64,000 nucleotides of DNA from Paenibacillus polymyxa M1 (GCF_000237325.1 NC_017542.1:239001-303000), one strand, 5' to 3'. Shown: positions 43,870 to 53,546, counted from the first letter of the stretch. The notes: a model not told the origin generated them from the letters alone. Numbers and translations are program-made.

Positions 43870-44954
43870 GCGATCTTGTAACTGTACCAGACAGGTTTAA
43901 TGATATGTTTGCTGAACGTGGTTGGATATTGTATGACATGATGAGTCTTGCTACAGCTGAAGAAGCCGTAAAAAGAGCGGAGGATGGAGATATTGAGGGG
44001 GCGGAGCAGAAGCTCGTAGAATATTATGATGCAGAAACTACTAGGCTCCACTTGTCGATGATGCAAGCAATCAAGGCATTTCGCCCAAGATTGAGATTGG
44101 CTTATAGAGCCTTGACCGACTATGAAGAAGAACGATACCACGCTTGTATCCCAGTTGTCCTTGCTCTTTTAGACGGACTAGTTAATGATATTCATCAAAA
44201 TAGAAAAGGATTTTTCGCTGAAGACATTGAATTTGAAGCATGGGATTCACTTGCCGCACACAGTAAAGGTCTTGGACAACTTGCAAGTATATTCCGTAAA
44301 GGAAGACGTTCAACGACTACCGATCCACTAACTCTACCATATCGAAATGGCATATTGCATGGAACGGATTTAGGATATGACAACAGGCTAGTTGCTGCCA
44401 AAACATGGGCGACTCTGTTCTCTCTCAGAGATTGGGCGCTAAAGGTTGAAAATGGTAAAGATAAACCACCAGTTGAAAAACCTAAAGAGAGTTTAAGAAA
44501 GGTGATGTCTAAGTATTCTGAAACGTTGAAGGAACATAATGAACTACAAAAATGGAAACCTCGTGAGATAATTCTTAATGATGAATTTGTTTTTCAAGAA
44601 GGCTCTCCAGAATTTGTTTTAAATGAATTTATGGAATTGTGGAAGAGGAAGAATTATGGGTATATGTCTAAACTTGTTCAGCTAAATAAAGTTGACGACA
44701 AACAAAAACCGAAAAAAGTAAAAGAGAAACTCGCAGATTGTCTTTTGAAGGATTTCAAATTTTTAAGCATCAATGATATTGCTGCTGCTACTGCAATTGA
44801 ATTAAGTATGCAAATTGAAAAAAATAATATTATTACAGAATACCAATATGCGTATAGTCTGATAAACATAGACGAGGAAAATAAATTTGTTAGAAGGGGG
44901 AAGCCAGGATCAAAATGGAAAATTGAAAAATGGAATTACCAGTCAGCATTTTGA
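43857..44954 (+). CDS. HEPN-like protein (putative RNase) of the ParA operon
   Basis: 365 residues from ATG 43857, which has no good ribosome site, consistent with a split gene. The N-terminal 200 residues are helical. RNGILHG (Arg163 to His168) is an Rx4H motif as in HEPN ribonucleases, within LPYRNGILHGTDLGYDNRLVAAK. The C-terminal 150 residues are Lys/Glu-rich. If active it would be an RNA-cleaving effector. The HEPN call rests on this motif and the helical context only. Confidence 0.5.
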   Translation: MGNISDLVTVPDRFNDMFAERGWILYDMMSLATAEEAVKRAEDGDIEGAEQKLVEYYDAETTRLHLSMMQAIKAFRPRLRLAYRALTDYEEERYHACIPVVLALLDGLVNDIHQNRKGFFAEDIEFEAWDSLAAHSKGLGQLASIFRKGRRSTTTDPLTLPYRNGILHGTDLGYDNRLVAAKTWATLFSLRDWALKVENGKDKPPVEKPKESLRKVMSKYSETLKEHNELQKWKPREIILNDEFVFQEGSPEFVLNEFMELWKRKNYGYMSKLVQLNKVDDKQKPKKVKEKLADCLLKDFKFLSINDIAAATAIELSMQIEKNNIITEYQYAYSLINIDEENKFVRRGKPGSKWKIEKWNYQSAF

Positions 44955-44990
44955 ACATAAACGTTATGAATTTACTTCAGCATTTTCTAA

Positions 44991-45221
44991 CTATTTATCT
45001 ATAGTTTGTTGTTGGCTCAACTGAGTGAACATGGAAGCCCGCTGCCTTCCGTGGAATTTGGATGAGTTCGATAATTTTCGTTCGTTCTTCAGTGTGAGTC
45101 TGAGCAGACGACCTCCACCGTATTTGGATTTCAACAAGTCGATTTTTGCGGCATTAAAATAATGGATGGCATGATAGATGTGTTCACCTGAAACATGATA
45201 ATGGTGATTTTCATTTTTAGG
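44991..45221 (-). pseudogene. C-terminal gene fragment, unidentified
   Basis: An open frame with no start codon, running from a stop at 45222 to TAG at 44991. It contains HVSGEHIYHAIHYFNAA, IDLLKSKYGGGRLLRL and KFHGRQRASMFTQL. The clean protein-like run suggests the end of a lost gene, perhaps a transposase; family not recognised. The rest of 44955-45414 shows no gene. Confidence 0.4.
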
Positions 45222-45414
45222 TCAGAAGCTAAAAAATCATAATGTTACGAACTTGCACCGGGTGGGCACTTTTTGGACAATTCGGACTAGACGATTTCCT
45301 TCTTTGCGGATCGAAATTCGAACAAAAACAGTCACGCTTCTTCATTTCAGAAAATGCACTTATTTAAAGGTTATCTTATATCCCCAATTGCAATATATGG
45401 AGGAAAATGAATGT

Positions 45415-47340
45415 ATGCATTTATTTGAATTAGAACAATTAATAAGGAAAGATAAAAATAAATTTCTTAATCTAGTGAAAAAAACATATTCAAACTTAGG
45501 TTTAGAAGATACATTGCGGTTAATAAAAAAATCTGGAATTTGTATTAATCCTTATGGAACGGGCGAGCCCAAGGATAAAAAACTGTTTAATCAAGTTTTT
45601 GAATTTTTGCAGTCTAAGGAGCATGATTCCAAAAGTTTAAGTGATTTTTTAAATGAGATAAATATCCTTAATGCAATTTATAGAAGATTTGATCAAAAAT
45701 ATATGAAAAAAATCGAAAAATTAATTGATGCCGATATACACGTAAATTCATACTTAATAGCTCTAGAAATTAATCTGTCAGAGTTTCAATATCAATCTTT
45801 TTTTAACTTGATATCTGGTAGGATAAATGGTTTAAATCATAACTCTCAAGATATTTACGAAAATATTGTTCAGTCTAGTGGTTTGATTCTTAAATACTTT
45901 ATGTATAAAAAATATAAATTTGGAGGGATTTCAAATAGAATAGATAAACAAGATGTTATCTCCGCCAGTGAGCATCTAACTAACTCATCAATTAGAGTTT
46001 ATATGGATAATATTATGTATTTGTGGGATTATTTTGATGTTAATATTAGTGTATTAAATAAAGATAAAGTTTATATAAAAACAGTTGGAGACGATGCTCT
46101 AGGAAAGCATATTTCTCATTTAAGCTTTATGGATATTAGAAATGCTAAAATGAGCAGACAAGGATTAGAGCAGGCGATATTTAAGCCAAAATATAATATA
46201 ACAAATAATTTACCGCCTGAGTATATCTCTTCAAAAGAAGAGTTAGCTTGCGAATTTATTGAAGAGTATTTTTCAACCAAAGATCTCAATATAGAGTTTA
46301 ATGGAATATTATTATCTGAGTTAATTAGGGCCTATTCTTTAGTTTCTATTGAATGTGAAAAATTTTTGAAAAATAGAAAAAATATAGGATATGGGTTTAA
46401 TGATGTGGCGCTAAATGAGGTTTGTATAGTTAAATCAAAAATTAAATGGATAAACAAGCTTACTGAAGTAGGCATTAGAAAAAGCAAAGCAGATGAGATA
46501 TTGAAATTAATGACTTTTAATAACAGTTCTAACGATTTATTTGATTGCCCATTTATACAAATGGGCAACAACCTAGTTGTTTTACCATCAGCTTCAATTA
46601 TGACTGATTCATCACGAGCTATTTTACTAAATTTAAATAGTAGGGAGATCAATATATCCAAAAAAGGAGATGAATTTGAAAGACTGATAAGAGAAGTAAT
46701 AAGCAAGAGAGGTATCAGATGTATAAATTTACAAAAAAAAGATTACGAATGCGATGCTGTTTTTGCTCTTGGTAATGATTTGTTTTTTTTGGAAACAAAG
46801 CATTTAAATCATCCAACTTCATATAGAGAATATATGCGTCACTTAGATGATATTCGGGAAGCATCCAGTCAGTTAAATAGAATAGTAGAATTTTATACAA
46901 CTGATGTGAATTTAGAGGAAATAAAAAGTAAATTAGATATTGAAACTGTGGACTCAATATCTAAACTAGTTGTTACTAATACTTCTCAAGGTCAAAAGTT
47001 AAAAATCGGAGATACCTATATAACGGATGATACCTGTTTTGTGGGTTATTTTGAACGACGGCCCCCTCAAATCGTAGCATTTCAAAAGGGAAGTATTGTA
47101 ACAAGATCTTTGTTTTCTGAATACTTTATGGGCAATTTGAACAAGGAACAGTTCATGAATTTATTAGAAAAAAGCCCTTTAATTGAACAAAATAAAAGAA
47201 GAATAGGATACGCCATGTATGATTTCAGTGAACAAATTGGAGTTGAGTTCGAAGATTTTTCTGTAAAAGTTAATACAGTTGTGTACGAAGATTTTTTAAC
47301 AGACGATGAACGAACTGAACTAAGTAATATTTACAAATAG
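45415..47340 (+). CDS. Putative PD-(D/E)XK nuclease, standalone
   Basis: 641 residues from ATG 45415 with GGAGG eleven bases before; the frame extends to 45253 without a site. Most of the chain is helical and unrecognised. Near residue 425 GDEFERLIREVISKRGI leads into YECDAVFALGNDLFFLETKH, where Asp447, Glu460 and Lys462 fit the D-x12-ExK nuclease site of NERD or restriction-type domains. Its G+C is very low compared with the flanks. Single-gene defence nucleases of this sort are common on islands; activity is inferred. Confidence 0.6.
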   Translation: MHLFELEQLIRKDKNKFLNLVKKTYSNLGLEDTLRLIKKSGICINPYGTGEPKDKKLFNQVFEFLQSKEHDSKSLSDFLNEINILNAIYRRFDQKYMKKIEKLIDADIHVNSYLIALEINLSEFQYQSFFNLISGRINGLNHNSQDIYENIVQSSGLILKYFMYKKYKFGGISNRIDKQDVISASEHLTNSSIRVYMDNIMYLWDYFDVNISVLNKDKVYIKTVGDDALGKHISHLSFMDIRNAKMSRQGLEQAIFKPKYNITNNLPPEYISSKEELACEFIEEYFSTKDLNIEFNGILLSELIRAYSLVSIECEKFLKNRKNIGYGFNDVALNEVCIVKSKIKWINKLTEVGIRKSKADEILKLMTFNNSSNDLFDCPFIQMGNNLVVLPSASIMTDSSRAILLNLNSREINISKKGDEFERLIREVISKRGIRCINLQKKDYECDAVFALGNDLFFLETKHLNHPTSYREYMRHLDDIREASSQLNRIVEFYTTDVNLEEIKSKLDIETVDSISKLVVTNTSQGQKLKIGDTYITDDTCFVGYFERRPPQIVAFQKGSIVTRSLFSEYFMGNLNKEQFMNLLEKSPLIEQNKRRIGYAMYDFSEQIGVEFEDFSVKVNTVVYEDFLTDDERTELSNIYK

Positions 47341-47561
47341 CTACTAAGATGAATTGATTTAAAAACCCAAAAATGTTTATAATTTTATTAATTCGAGATA
47401 AATTAGTTGAAAAATAGTTGAGTTACGATGCCACCTCACCAAACAATCTCAACATTACTCGACGATGGATTGTGGATTTACCGTGCCAAGGCTCGCCTCC
47501 ATTTAAAAAACCCGCTCATTGGTCATACCCCTGTCAAGTAGACAGAACTAAAAAGACATCT

Positions 47562-48428
47562 TTAAGCAGCAACCGTTTCTCGGTATTCAATCGGGGAACG
47601 GTTGTTTAATTTTTTCTGAAATCTATTTTCATTATAAAAAGAAATGTACTCCCGTACGTGTTGTTCTACCTCCGCTAGGGTTCCGGGTTTCGTTAAATAA
47701 ATCTTCTCTGTTTTAAGATGGGAGAAGAAGGATTCTATACAGGCATTGTCTAGGCAATTTCCACGCCTTGAATGGCTCCCAAGCATGCCAAGCCGCTTAA
47801 GCTTGCGGTTAAACGGCTTGGAGGTATACTGAAAACCCTGGTCTGAATGGAGAATGACACCCTCCATGTTCACGTTCTTACTTAGAACGTCTAGCGTCTC
47901 GCTAACTAGAGCAAGGTCATTTCGTTCCGAAAGACGCCAAGCCACGATTTCATTGTTAAACAGATCTTGAATGACAGAGAGATATACAAACCGCTCTCCA
48001 GCTCGTATGTATGTAATATCGGTAACCAGCTTGGATAAAGGAGAATCTGCCTGAAATTGTCGATCTAATCGGTTGGCATTTACCACAGATGCCTGTTTGC
48101 CAAAAAAACGCCGCTTCTTTCGAATGACGGAACGGATCCCTAATTTCTTCATTAGGCGGTACACCTTTTTGTGATTGACCAAGATACCTTCTCTACGTAA
48201 AGCAACGGTCATCCGCAGATAACCAAAATAGGGATGGATCCGGTGGATCGACAACATATGCGATTCCAGAAGCTCTTCTTCTTGCTTACGCTGCTGGGTT
48301 GTTTGCTGAGTCTTTCTCCATTTATAATATCCTGCCCGAGAAACATGGGCTAATTCAAGTAACCATTTCAACGAATATCGTGTTCGCATTCCCTCAATAA
48401 TTTCAAACCTCGCTTCTTTCCTCGTCAC
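47562..48428 (-). CDS. IS3-family transposase OrfB
   Basis: 288 residues from a GTG overlapping the orfA stop. N-terminal HTH_21 region, then a DDE integrase core: VTDITYIRAGERFVYLS (first Asp), ILHSDQGFQYTS (second Asp), and DNACIESFFSHLKTE (Glu). It is probably made as an OrfAB fusion by -1 frameshifting. Confidence 0.92.
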   Translation of the reverse strand: MTRKEARFEIIEGMRTRYSLKWLLELAHVSRAGYYKWRKTQQTTQQRKQEEELLESHMLSIHRIHPYFGYLRMTVALRREGILVNHKKVYRLMKKLGIRSVIRKKRRFFGKQASVVNANRLDRQFQADSPLSKLVTDITYIRAGERFVYLSVIQDLFNNEIVAWRLSERNDLALVSETLDVLSKNVNMEGVILHSDQGFQYTSKPFNRKLKRLGMLGSHSRRGNCLDNACIESFFSHLKTEKIYLTKPGTLAEVEQHVREYISFYNENRFQKKLNNRSPIEYRETVAA

Positions 48429-48724
48429 TCCTTGTGTAGATTTGGATACTGCTTTTTTAAATATTCAATCTCCGCCCGTAGATACGCCATCTCTTCTTCC
48501 ATACTGGAAAATTTCGTTTTGGGTCGTCCCTGTCTTGTGGTCGTTGGCTGGAGGTTCTCCCCCGCTCGATATTTCGTCACCCAGCTTTGTACTTGGGATT
48601 TATTACGAATGTCTAAGTGTTTCGTCACTTCACGAATACTCATATGTTCTTCGTTCACCAACCGGATTGCCTCCATCTTTACATCTAAGGAGTATTGCTG
48701 GAATGATTGTCCCTTTTTAGCCAT
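48425..48724 (-). CDS. IS3-family transposase OrfA
   Basis: 99 residues with a helix-turn-helix (IRLVNEEHMSIREVTKHLDI) and a C-terminal leucine-zipper-like segment (MEEEMAYLRAEIEYLKKQ). The slippery heptamer AAAAAAG (48452-48458 on this strand) sits in codons LKK near the 3' end. A -1 slip there enters the orfB frame, giving the transposase fusion. Confidence 0.9.
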   Translation of the reverse strand: MAKKGQSFQQYSLDVKMEAIRLVNEEHMSIREVTKHLDIRNKSQVQSWVTKYRAGENLQPTTTRQGRPKTKFSSMEEEMAYLRAEIEYLKKQYPNLHKE

Positions 48725-48831
48725 GAAAAATCCCCTCCGTTCAACAAGATTAAGTCCATCTTAACAGATGTCTTTTCTCTCTTGTCTACTAGAAGGGGAT
48801 AATACCACATAGAGCGGGTTTTTGCTTTTTA

Positions 48832-49181
48832 GTAGGTTCGATTGCGGACCAAGTGTAACTTTAACTTTACAAACCCCCATTATCCAAACCACTTGATAAA
48901 ATCACTTGTATTAAGGGAGCGGCCTCTCCAAGTCATAATACCTGCTTTCATTCTGAGCAAGGATGGATTCAATTCGATCCATAGTCCGTTCCGATCAATC
49001 CTCTTATCCATATTGATTTCAGAAATATACATTGAAAATAACGCATGCTATGGTTCTTTCTGTAAACAAAATATCTATTCTGGCCGATACATACATAAGA
49101 TGGGTTATTGTTAAATATGCCCTTTTGCTTTTATATTTTGAATTAAATACTCATCTTTTTTAAGAAGAAGGGACTAACCCT
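48832..49181. other. Intergenic stretch right of the island
   Basis: No supported gene. The + strand frame from 48842 has no ribosome site and a non-protein-like composition. It must hold the promoter of the injection-module genes that start at 49182. Confidence 0.5.
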
Positions 49182-49856
49182 ATGAACTATATGGACGAGC
49201 ATATTTTAAGTCTTAAAAATAAGCTTAATTATGATGTTGCATCTAATAACGTAAATACGAGTCTTTCCCAAACTGTTATTTCCGAACAGGATCACTCCGT
49301 TTCTGAGAAAAGTTTGGCGTTACGGTTAGGTGATGAGCTCATTCCGCTGGAATTAAGGGTGATTTTGGACGGACAAATGCAGGTAAGCGTGCCGAAATCT
49401 TTTAGTTTGATGCCACTGGAGCAGGCCAAATTTAAGTATCCTTCGGAATATCGTCCAGAGGCCATTTACACCTCAGAGGATGGGACGGTGAATATCACCT
49501 TTAGTCGGACAGAATCATTTTTGGCGGACGAGGAACTTCCTGATTTTGTGGAGCAAATGGCGGACACTTTGCGAGCTGTACAACCAATCCGTAATTGGCT
49601 GGGCACTCAAGTGATCGTGAATCATTCTGGTCTGTCCATTAGGTTGATCCGTTTTGTTGCTGCAGGCGTGGATACAAATTTGTACAACGAAATCCTGCTG
49701 TTCACCCATGCAGGACAGGTAATGATGGGAACGTTTAACTGTATGGAATCGGACATGGAGGCATGGCTGCCTGTAGCGGAAAATACAGTACATTCACTCC
49801 ATGCAGTTTCATTGCTTTTACATCCTACGCTTGAGAAAGAGGCGAATCAAATATGA
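49182..49856 (+). CDS. DcrB/DUF1795-like protein of a VgrG-type module
   Basis: 224 residues; ATG after GAAGAAGGGACTAACCCT. The C-terminal 150 residues (VSVPKSFSLMPLEQAKFKYP, then ITFSRTESF) resemble the DcrB-like fold, which in other bacteria sits beside VgrG and acts as an adaptor for secreted effectors. It shares the ATGA junction with the next gene. Confidence 0.55.
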   Translation: MNYMDEHILSLKNKLNYDVASNNVNTSLSQTVISEQDHSVSEKSLALRLGDELIPLELRVILDGQMQVSVPKSFSLMPLEQAKFKYPSEYRPEAIYTSEDGTVNITFSRTESFLADEELPDFVEQMADTLRAVQPIRNWLGTQVIVNHSGLSIRLIRFVAAGVDTNLYNEILLFTHAGQVMMGTFNCMESDMEAWLPVAENTVHSLHAVSLLLHPTLEKEANQI

Positions 49857-51268
49857 GTTTGGGCTACGATAATATCCAAATCCAGCCTTACGAGCTGGTT
49901 GAGCTGGAGCACCTTACCCTCGCGAAGAAAATCAACGAGCATACTCGGCTCTATTTTACAGGGATCATCCCGGAAGAAATGCAGGACAGCTATGTGGAAA
50001 CGACGGAAAAGAACACGGTTATTGAGGTAAGCCATCGCAATGAATCGGGTGAAAGTAAGCCGCTATTCAGCGGAATTGCGCTATCGGTCGAAGTGAAGGT
50101 TGTGCGGGATGTGTACTATCTGGAGGTAGAGGCCATTTCCCATACTTATCGGATGGATATCCAGCAACGCACCCGTTCTTTTCAATATACCAAAATGACA
50201 ATTCCTCAGATGCTGGAGCAGATTGGTAAGGATTATGAGGGGTTGGATGTGATTGATGGAGCGACCGGTGGAGAGCCTATCGGACGGATTGCCATCCAGT
50301 ATCAGGAGACGGATTGGGCTTTTTTAAGACGCATGGCTTCCCGCTATCATACGAGCCTGATGCCTGTGTCGCGTTTTGATAGTCCCAAATTTTATTTTGG
50401 CATTGAAGACAGCTCTGCACAGGCCGTACTGGATCATACCCGTTATACGGTACGCAAGCAGATGCTGCCTTTCCGCTACTTTCAGGAAAATGAGCAGGCA
50501 AAGGTGAACGAAAATGATTTTATTTTTTATGAGGTGGAGACAGACGAGGTGCTGGATTTGGGCGCTCAGTTGACCTTTCAGGGACACAGTTTGTATGTCA
50601 TGGAGGCTTATACGGAAATGAGACAGGGTCTGTTGCGGCATCAATATGTGCTTGCCTCGTATAAAGGCTTACGGCAGAAAGGCTACTATCAGGAAAAGCT
50701 GGCGGGCGCTTCATTAGGAGGGGTGGTCGTGGACGTGCGTCAGGATCAGGTACGTATCCATCTGGATTGCGACGAGAAGCAGGCGGTCGATCAGGCGCAT
50801 TGGTTCAATTATTCGACGGTATATAGCGGCGGGGGACATACAGGCTGGTACGTAATGCCGGAAAAAGGGGACCCGGTTTCACTCTATTTTCCGGGCAGCC
50901 GTGAAGAGGATGGGGTAGCAGGCAGTGCAGTCCGACGTACAGACAGAGGAAGCGGGCATAACAAGCTATCAAATCCGCAGATGAAAATATGGCGAACGCC
51001 TCATGGAAAAGAAATTCGTTTGGGACCGGATGAACTGGTCGTGACGGGTAAAGATGGTGCTATTTTTATCAAGCTGGACGACAAGGAAGGTATTCATATT
51101 GTGAGCAATAAACAGGTAAGTATCTCGGCGGGTGGCAATCTGAGCTTGTCGGCAGGGAAAACGATGAGTTTGTCGGCGGGCAGCGAGCTGCGTATGGATT
51201 GCAATGGCAGTCATATTCAATTGAGTGGATCAGCGGACATGAAGGGCAGTGAAGTGAAGTCGAATTAG
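49853..51268 (+). CDS. VgrG / phage late control D-like spike protein
   Basis: 471 residues, start overlapping the previous stop. The N-terminal half has the gpD/gp27-like pattern (WAFLRRMASRYHTSLMPV). The gp5-like OB region follows (GVVVDVRQDQVRIHLDC, then GGGHTGWYVMPEKGDPV). The C-terminus is a short beta-helix of repeated Ser-Ala-Gly units (SISAGGNLSLSAGKTMSLSA). This is the needle tip of contractile injection systems. Baseplate and sheath genes are not in view, so the locus is a spike-effector island. Confidence 0.75.
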   Translation: MSLGYDNIQIQPYELVELEHLTLAKKINEHTRLYFTGIIPEEMQDSYVETTEKNTVIEVSHRNESGESKPLFSGIALSVEVKVVRDVYYLEVEAISHTYRMDIQQRTRSFQYTKMTIPQMLEQIGKDYEGLDVIDGATGGEPIGRIAIQYQETDWAFLRRMASRYHTSLMPVSRFDSPKFYFGIEDSSAQAVLDHTRYTVRKQMLPFRYFQENEQAKVNENDFIFYEVETDEVLDLGAQLTFQGHSLYVMEAYTEMRQGLLRHQYVLASYKGLRQKGYYQEKLAGASLGGVVVDVRQDQVRIHLDCDEKQAVDQAHWFNYSTVYSGGGHTGWYVMPEKGDPVSLYFPGSREEDGVAGSAVRRTDRGSGHNKLSNPQMKIWRTPHGKEIRLGPDELVVTGKDGAIFIKLDDKEGIHIVSNKQVSISAGGNLSLSAGKTMSLSAGSELRMDCNGSHIQLSGSADMKGSEVKSN

Positions 51269-51345
51269 CCTATAGGGCAGCGGATGACTGGCGTCAGCCT
51301 GAAGATATGAATTTATGAAGAGCTTTAGGTGGTGGTTGAGTACAA

Positions 51346-52593
51346 ATGAAAAAGTCTATTGATGAGTTAGAACCGCAATGGCGAGCTATATTGAATCAGG
51401 CGTGGTTTCTCATCAGCAGAGACTGGGCACTGAAGTTTAAGACGACGCAGGAGCAACGGATTCAGGCTTGTGTCGAAGAGTTTCGGGGCTATTGCCGGCA
51501 CATTCGACAAGAGCAGCTTCAAGGAAAGGAAAGGATCGGCTATATCACATACTCTATGCTACGTACCACATGGCTGGAAGAACGGCCTGCTTATCTCGTA
51601 GAGGCTTCCGATGCTTTATGGATGCTTGATCCGCAGCCGATCCGATTGGAATGGGATACAAGCTGGGCATATTCCTATTGGACCGATTTGCAGCGACAAT
51701 TGCGAGGGGAGGTAGAGAAGCAGCAAGTTTCTCTATCAGAGCTTGAATGGGAGCAGGTTATGTTGGAAGCAGCGGTACACATTCATGCGCTCGTTGTGAA
51801 TGTGGTGCGCTCGGCAATGAAACAGGCGGTGTACTTATCGGAGTTTCAAGAGCTGGAGCGAGAAGAGACATTCGAGATTCGTGTCGGCGAATATTTGGAT
51901 CATAGTGTATCGGTATATCGAGAAGATCGCAGAGCCATGGAGGCGAATGAGATTCGGTCGTGGTTGGAGGAAAAAGAGGAACATGCGTACAGCTATCAGG
52001 CGTTGACTCAAGTTCATTTGTCGGATGGGGATTTTAGCCTGTTGGATTTTCGTTATACAGCCTTTCGCCAAATCAGGTCGGAGCATAGCCGTCTACATGG
52101 CTGTGTTCTAGTAGGAACAGTGTGGCAGGAAAGTGAGTTAAATGGAATTGATTTGACATACAGTTTGCTTCATGGAGCCAATTTTAGCGGATGCTCGATG
52201 AAAGGGGCCATATTGGATGTCGTTATAGGGAACGCCAGATATGGATCAGATGCTTCACTGGATTGGGAGCCATTAGGTTTTGCTGGAGTAGATTTCACAG
52301 GTGCGAGCTTGCAAGGAGCCCGTTTTCATGATGCACAATTGCGGGGAGCCATTTTTCAAGAGGCGTTACTACAAAAAGCGTCCTTGGACGGGGCAGATCT
52401 AACCGATGCCTGCTTTGTTGGAGCAAATGTGACAGGTGCATCCTTTAAAGAGGCTTGTTTGATCGGAGCTAATTTTACAGGTGCCAATGTACAAGGAGTT
52501 ATTTTTACCGATGAACAGCGTAGAGGAGCTATTGGTTTGGAGTGGTCTACGCAGGTGAGGGATGTTGGTAGCAAAGGGGAGTGGCTGCATTGA
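51346..52593 (+). CDS. Pentapeptide-repeat protein
   Basis: 415 residues. The first 220 residues are a helical, aromatic-rich domain of unknown type. From about residue 225 there are pentapeptide repeats of the A(D/N)Lxx type in several runs (for example ADLTDACFVGANVTGASF), forming a right-handed beta-helix. It follows the spike gene on the same strand and may be its effector-linked adaptor or chaperone. Confidence 0.75.
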   Translation: MKKSIDELEPQWRAILNQAWFLISRDWALKFKTTQEQRIQACVEEFRGYCRHIRQEQLQGKERIGYITYSMLRTTWLEERPAYLVEASDALWMLDPQPIRLEWDTSWAYSYWTDLQRQLRGEVEKQQVSLSELEWEQVMLEAAVHIHALVVNVVRSAMKQAVYLSEFQELEREETFEIRVGEYLDHSVSVYREDRRAMEANEIRSWLEEKEEHAYSYQALTQVHLSDGDFSLLDFRYTAFRQIRSEHSRLHGCVLVGTVWQESELNGIDLTYSLLHGANFSGCSMKGAILDVVIGNARYGSDASLDWEPLGFAGVDFTGASLQGARFHDAQLRGAIFQEALLQKASLDGADLTDACFVGANVTGASFKEACLIGANFTGANVQGVIFTDEQRRGAIGLEWSTQVRDVGSKGEWLH

Positions 52594-53129
52594 GATATTT
52601 TCGACTGATGATAGACGAGCGGGTAAAACATCGGGTGGAGCCTGCTGCGCTATCTCCTTTGCAAGTAGAAGAAATCCTGACGGAGGCTGAGGGAGAGCAA
52701 CAGCAGGATGATCCGCTTTTTTTGGCTGTACATACCGATCCACGAACAGTGTACCCGGATTTCCTGGAATTTCCCCTACCCCTGGTGTCCGACCGGTTGA
52801 AAGTATTATTGGAGAAATATATGCCAGGACTGAAATGGAAAGCGGCCATCCTTACCGATTTCCAGCAGGCTAGACAGGAGGTATACTGGGTGCTTCGTCC
52901 GCCGCTGGTGGACTGTTTGTCCGCACAAACGGAATGGTACCCCAGCGGTACATTGAAGCATTTGATACTAAGACAGGGGGAGATAGAGCCCCCTGTTTTT
53001 CGGATTGAGGGACTGATTGAACCTCATATCTATATCCATTTGGCTGTGGCAGAGAGCCTGCTGCGCCGATCTTTTACAGGCATTCGAGTGCAAAGAGTCG
53101 AGATGGAAGCACTAAGGAGGATGGGGTAA
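52581..53129 (+). CDS. Uncharacterised protein of the VgrG-type module
   Basis: 182 residues; GTG start (a TTG nine bases later is also possible) within the end of the pentapeptide gene. Soluble, Pro-rich in the middle (DFLEFPLPLVSDRLKVLLEKY). I recognise no family with confidence. It is coupled on both sides (12-base overlap, then abutting the next GTG), so it is a fixed part of the module. Confidence 0.6.
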   Translation: MAALRYFRLMIDERVKHRVEPAALSPLQVEEILTEAEGEQQQDDPLFLAVHTDPRTVYPDFLEFPLPLVSDRLKVLLEKYMPGLKWKAAILTDFQQARQEVYWVLRPPLVDCLSAQTEWYPSGTLKHLILRQGEIEPPVFRIEGLIEPHIYIHLAVAESLLRRSFTGIRVQRVEMEALRRMG

Positions 53130-53546
53130 GTGGAAGAAGCCCAAGTGAAACCGGGAACGGGCGCAAAAAAAAGCTATGTCGTGGCAGGAGCGATCTTAAG
53201 TTATAGTTATGGCACACAACCTACCCGTTTGAAAAGACCTTTTAGCCATGGCGTCTACGTAAAAAACAAAGCACAAATGAACATTGGAGATTACGTTCCA
53301 GGAGTGAACATTCAGTCTTTTGGAAATTGCTCCAGTCCTTTAAATCCGGCCGTGCAGGCCAGTGAGATGGTGGACATCTATGGCGTGAAAAAGGCTCCGT
53401 GTGTTCCAGTTCTGACCATGCCTTGGCTGAATGGGAAAAGTGATGTGAAGATCGAGGGACAGCCGGCCTTGACACAAAATTGTACCCATCAGTGTCTGTA
53501 TTGTGGTCATATCCAAATTGAAAATGATGGACAGGAGCTGGACTAA
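53130..53546 (+). CDS. DUF4280-type PAAR-like tip protein
   Basis: 138 residues, GTG start directly after the previous stop. Conserved pieces are GAILSYSYGTQPTRLK, NIGDYVPGVNIQSFGNCSS, and CTHQCLYCGHIQI near the end. These match the DUF4280 (PAAR-like) proteins that cap VgrG spikes and link toxins. No toxin gene follows; an immunity-like gene does. Confidence 0.8.
   Translation: MEEAQVKPGTGAKKSYVVAGAILSYSYGTQPTRLKRPFSHGVYVKNKAQMNIGDYVPGVNIQSFGNCSSPLNPAVQASEMVDIYGVKKAPCVPVLTMPWLNGKSDVKIEGQPALTQNCTHQCLYCGHIQIENDGQELD

Larger units (their letters stand above)
47520..48807 (-). mobile_element. IS3-family (IS150-like) insertion sequence, 1288 bp
   Basis: Ends begin TGG; the imperfect terminal repeats are TGGTCATACCCCTGTCAAGT and, on the other end, TGGTATTATCCCCTTCTAGT, each followed by AGACA. 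A 3-bp target duplication CAT flanks it (47517-47519 and 48808-48810). It carries overlapping orfA and orfB. The insertion falls in the loop of the att-site terminator. Confidence 0.92.
47493..48831 (+). other. Second ssrA-type attachment site, split by the IS3 element
   Basis: CTCGCCTCCATTTAAAAA and CCCGCTCAT (47493-47519) continue as AGAGCGGG and TTTTTGCTTTTTA (48811-48831) after the insertion sequence. Compared with 28446-28491 the copy lacks one A and has one loop change. The bases to its left do not match tmRNA, so this is a junction, not an ssrA gene. Confidence 0.75.

Noticed and set aside
45253..45414. N-terminal extension of the nuclease candidate
   Set aside because: Basic, non-conserved-looking and without a ribosome site; GGAGG lies before the ATG at 45415.
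48842..49114. 90-residue frame right of the IS element
   Set aside because: No ribosome site and a shadow-like composition; no protein pattern recognised.
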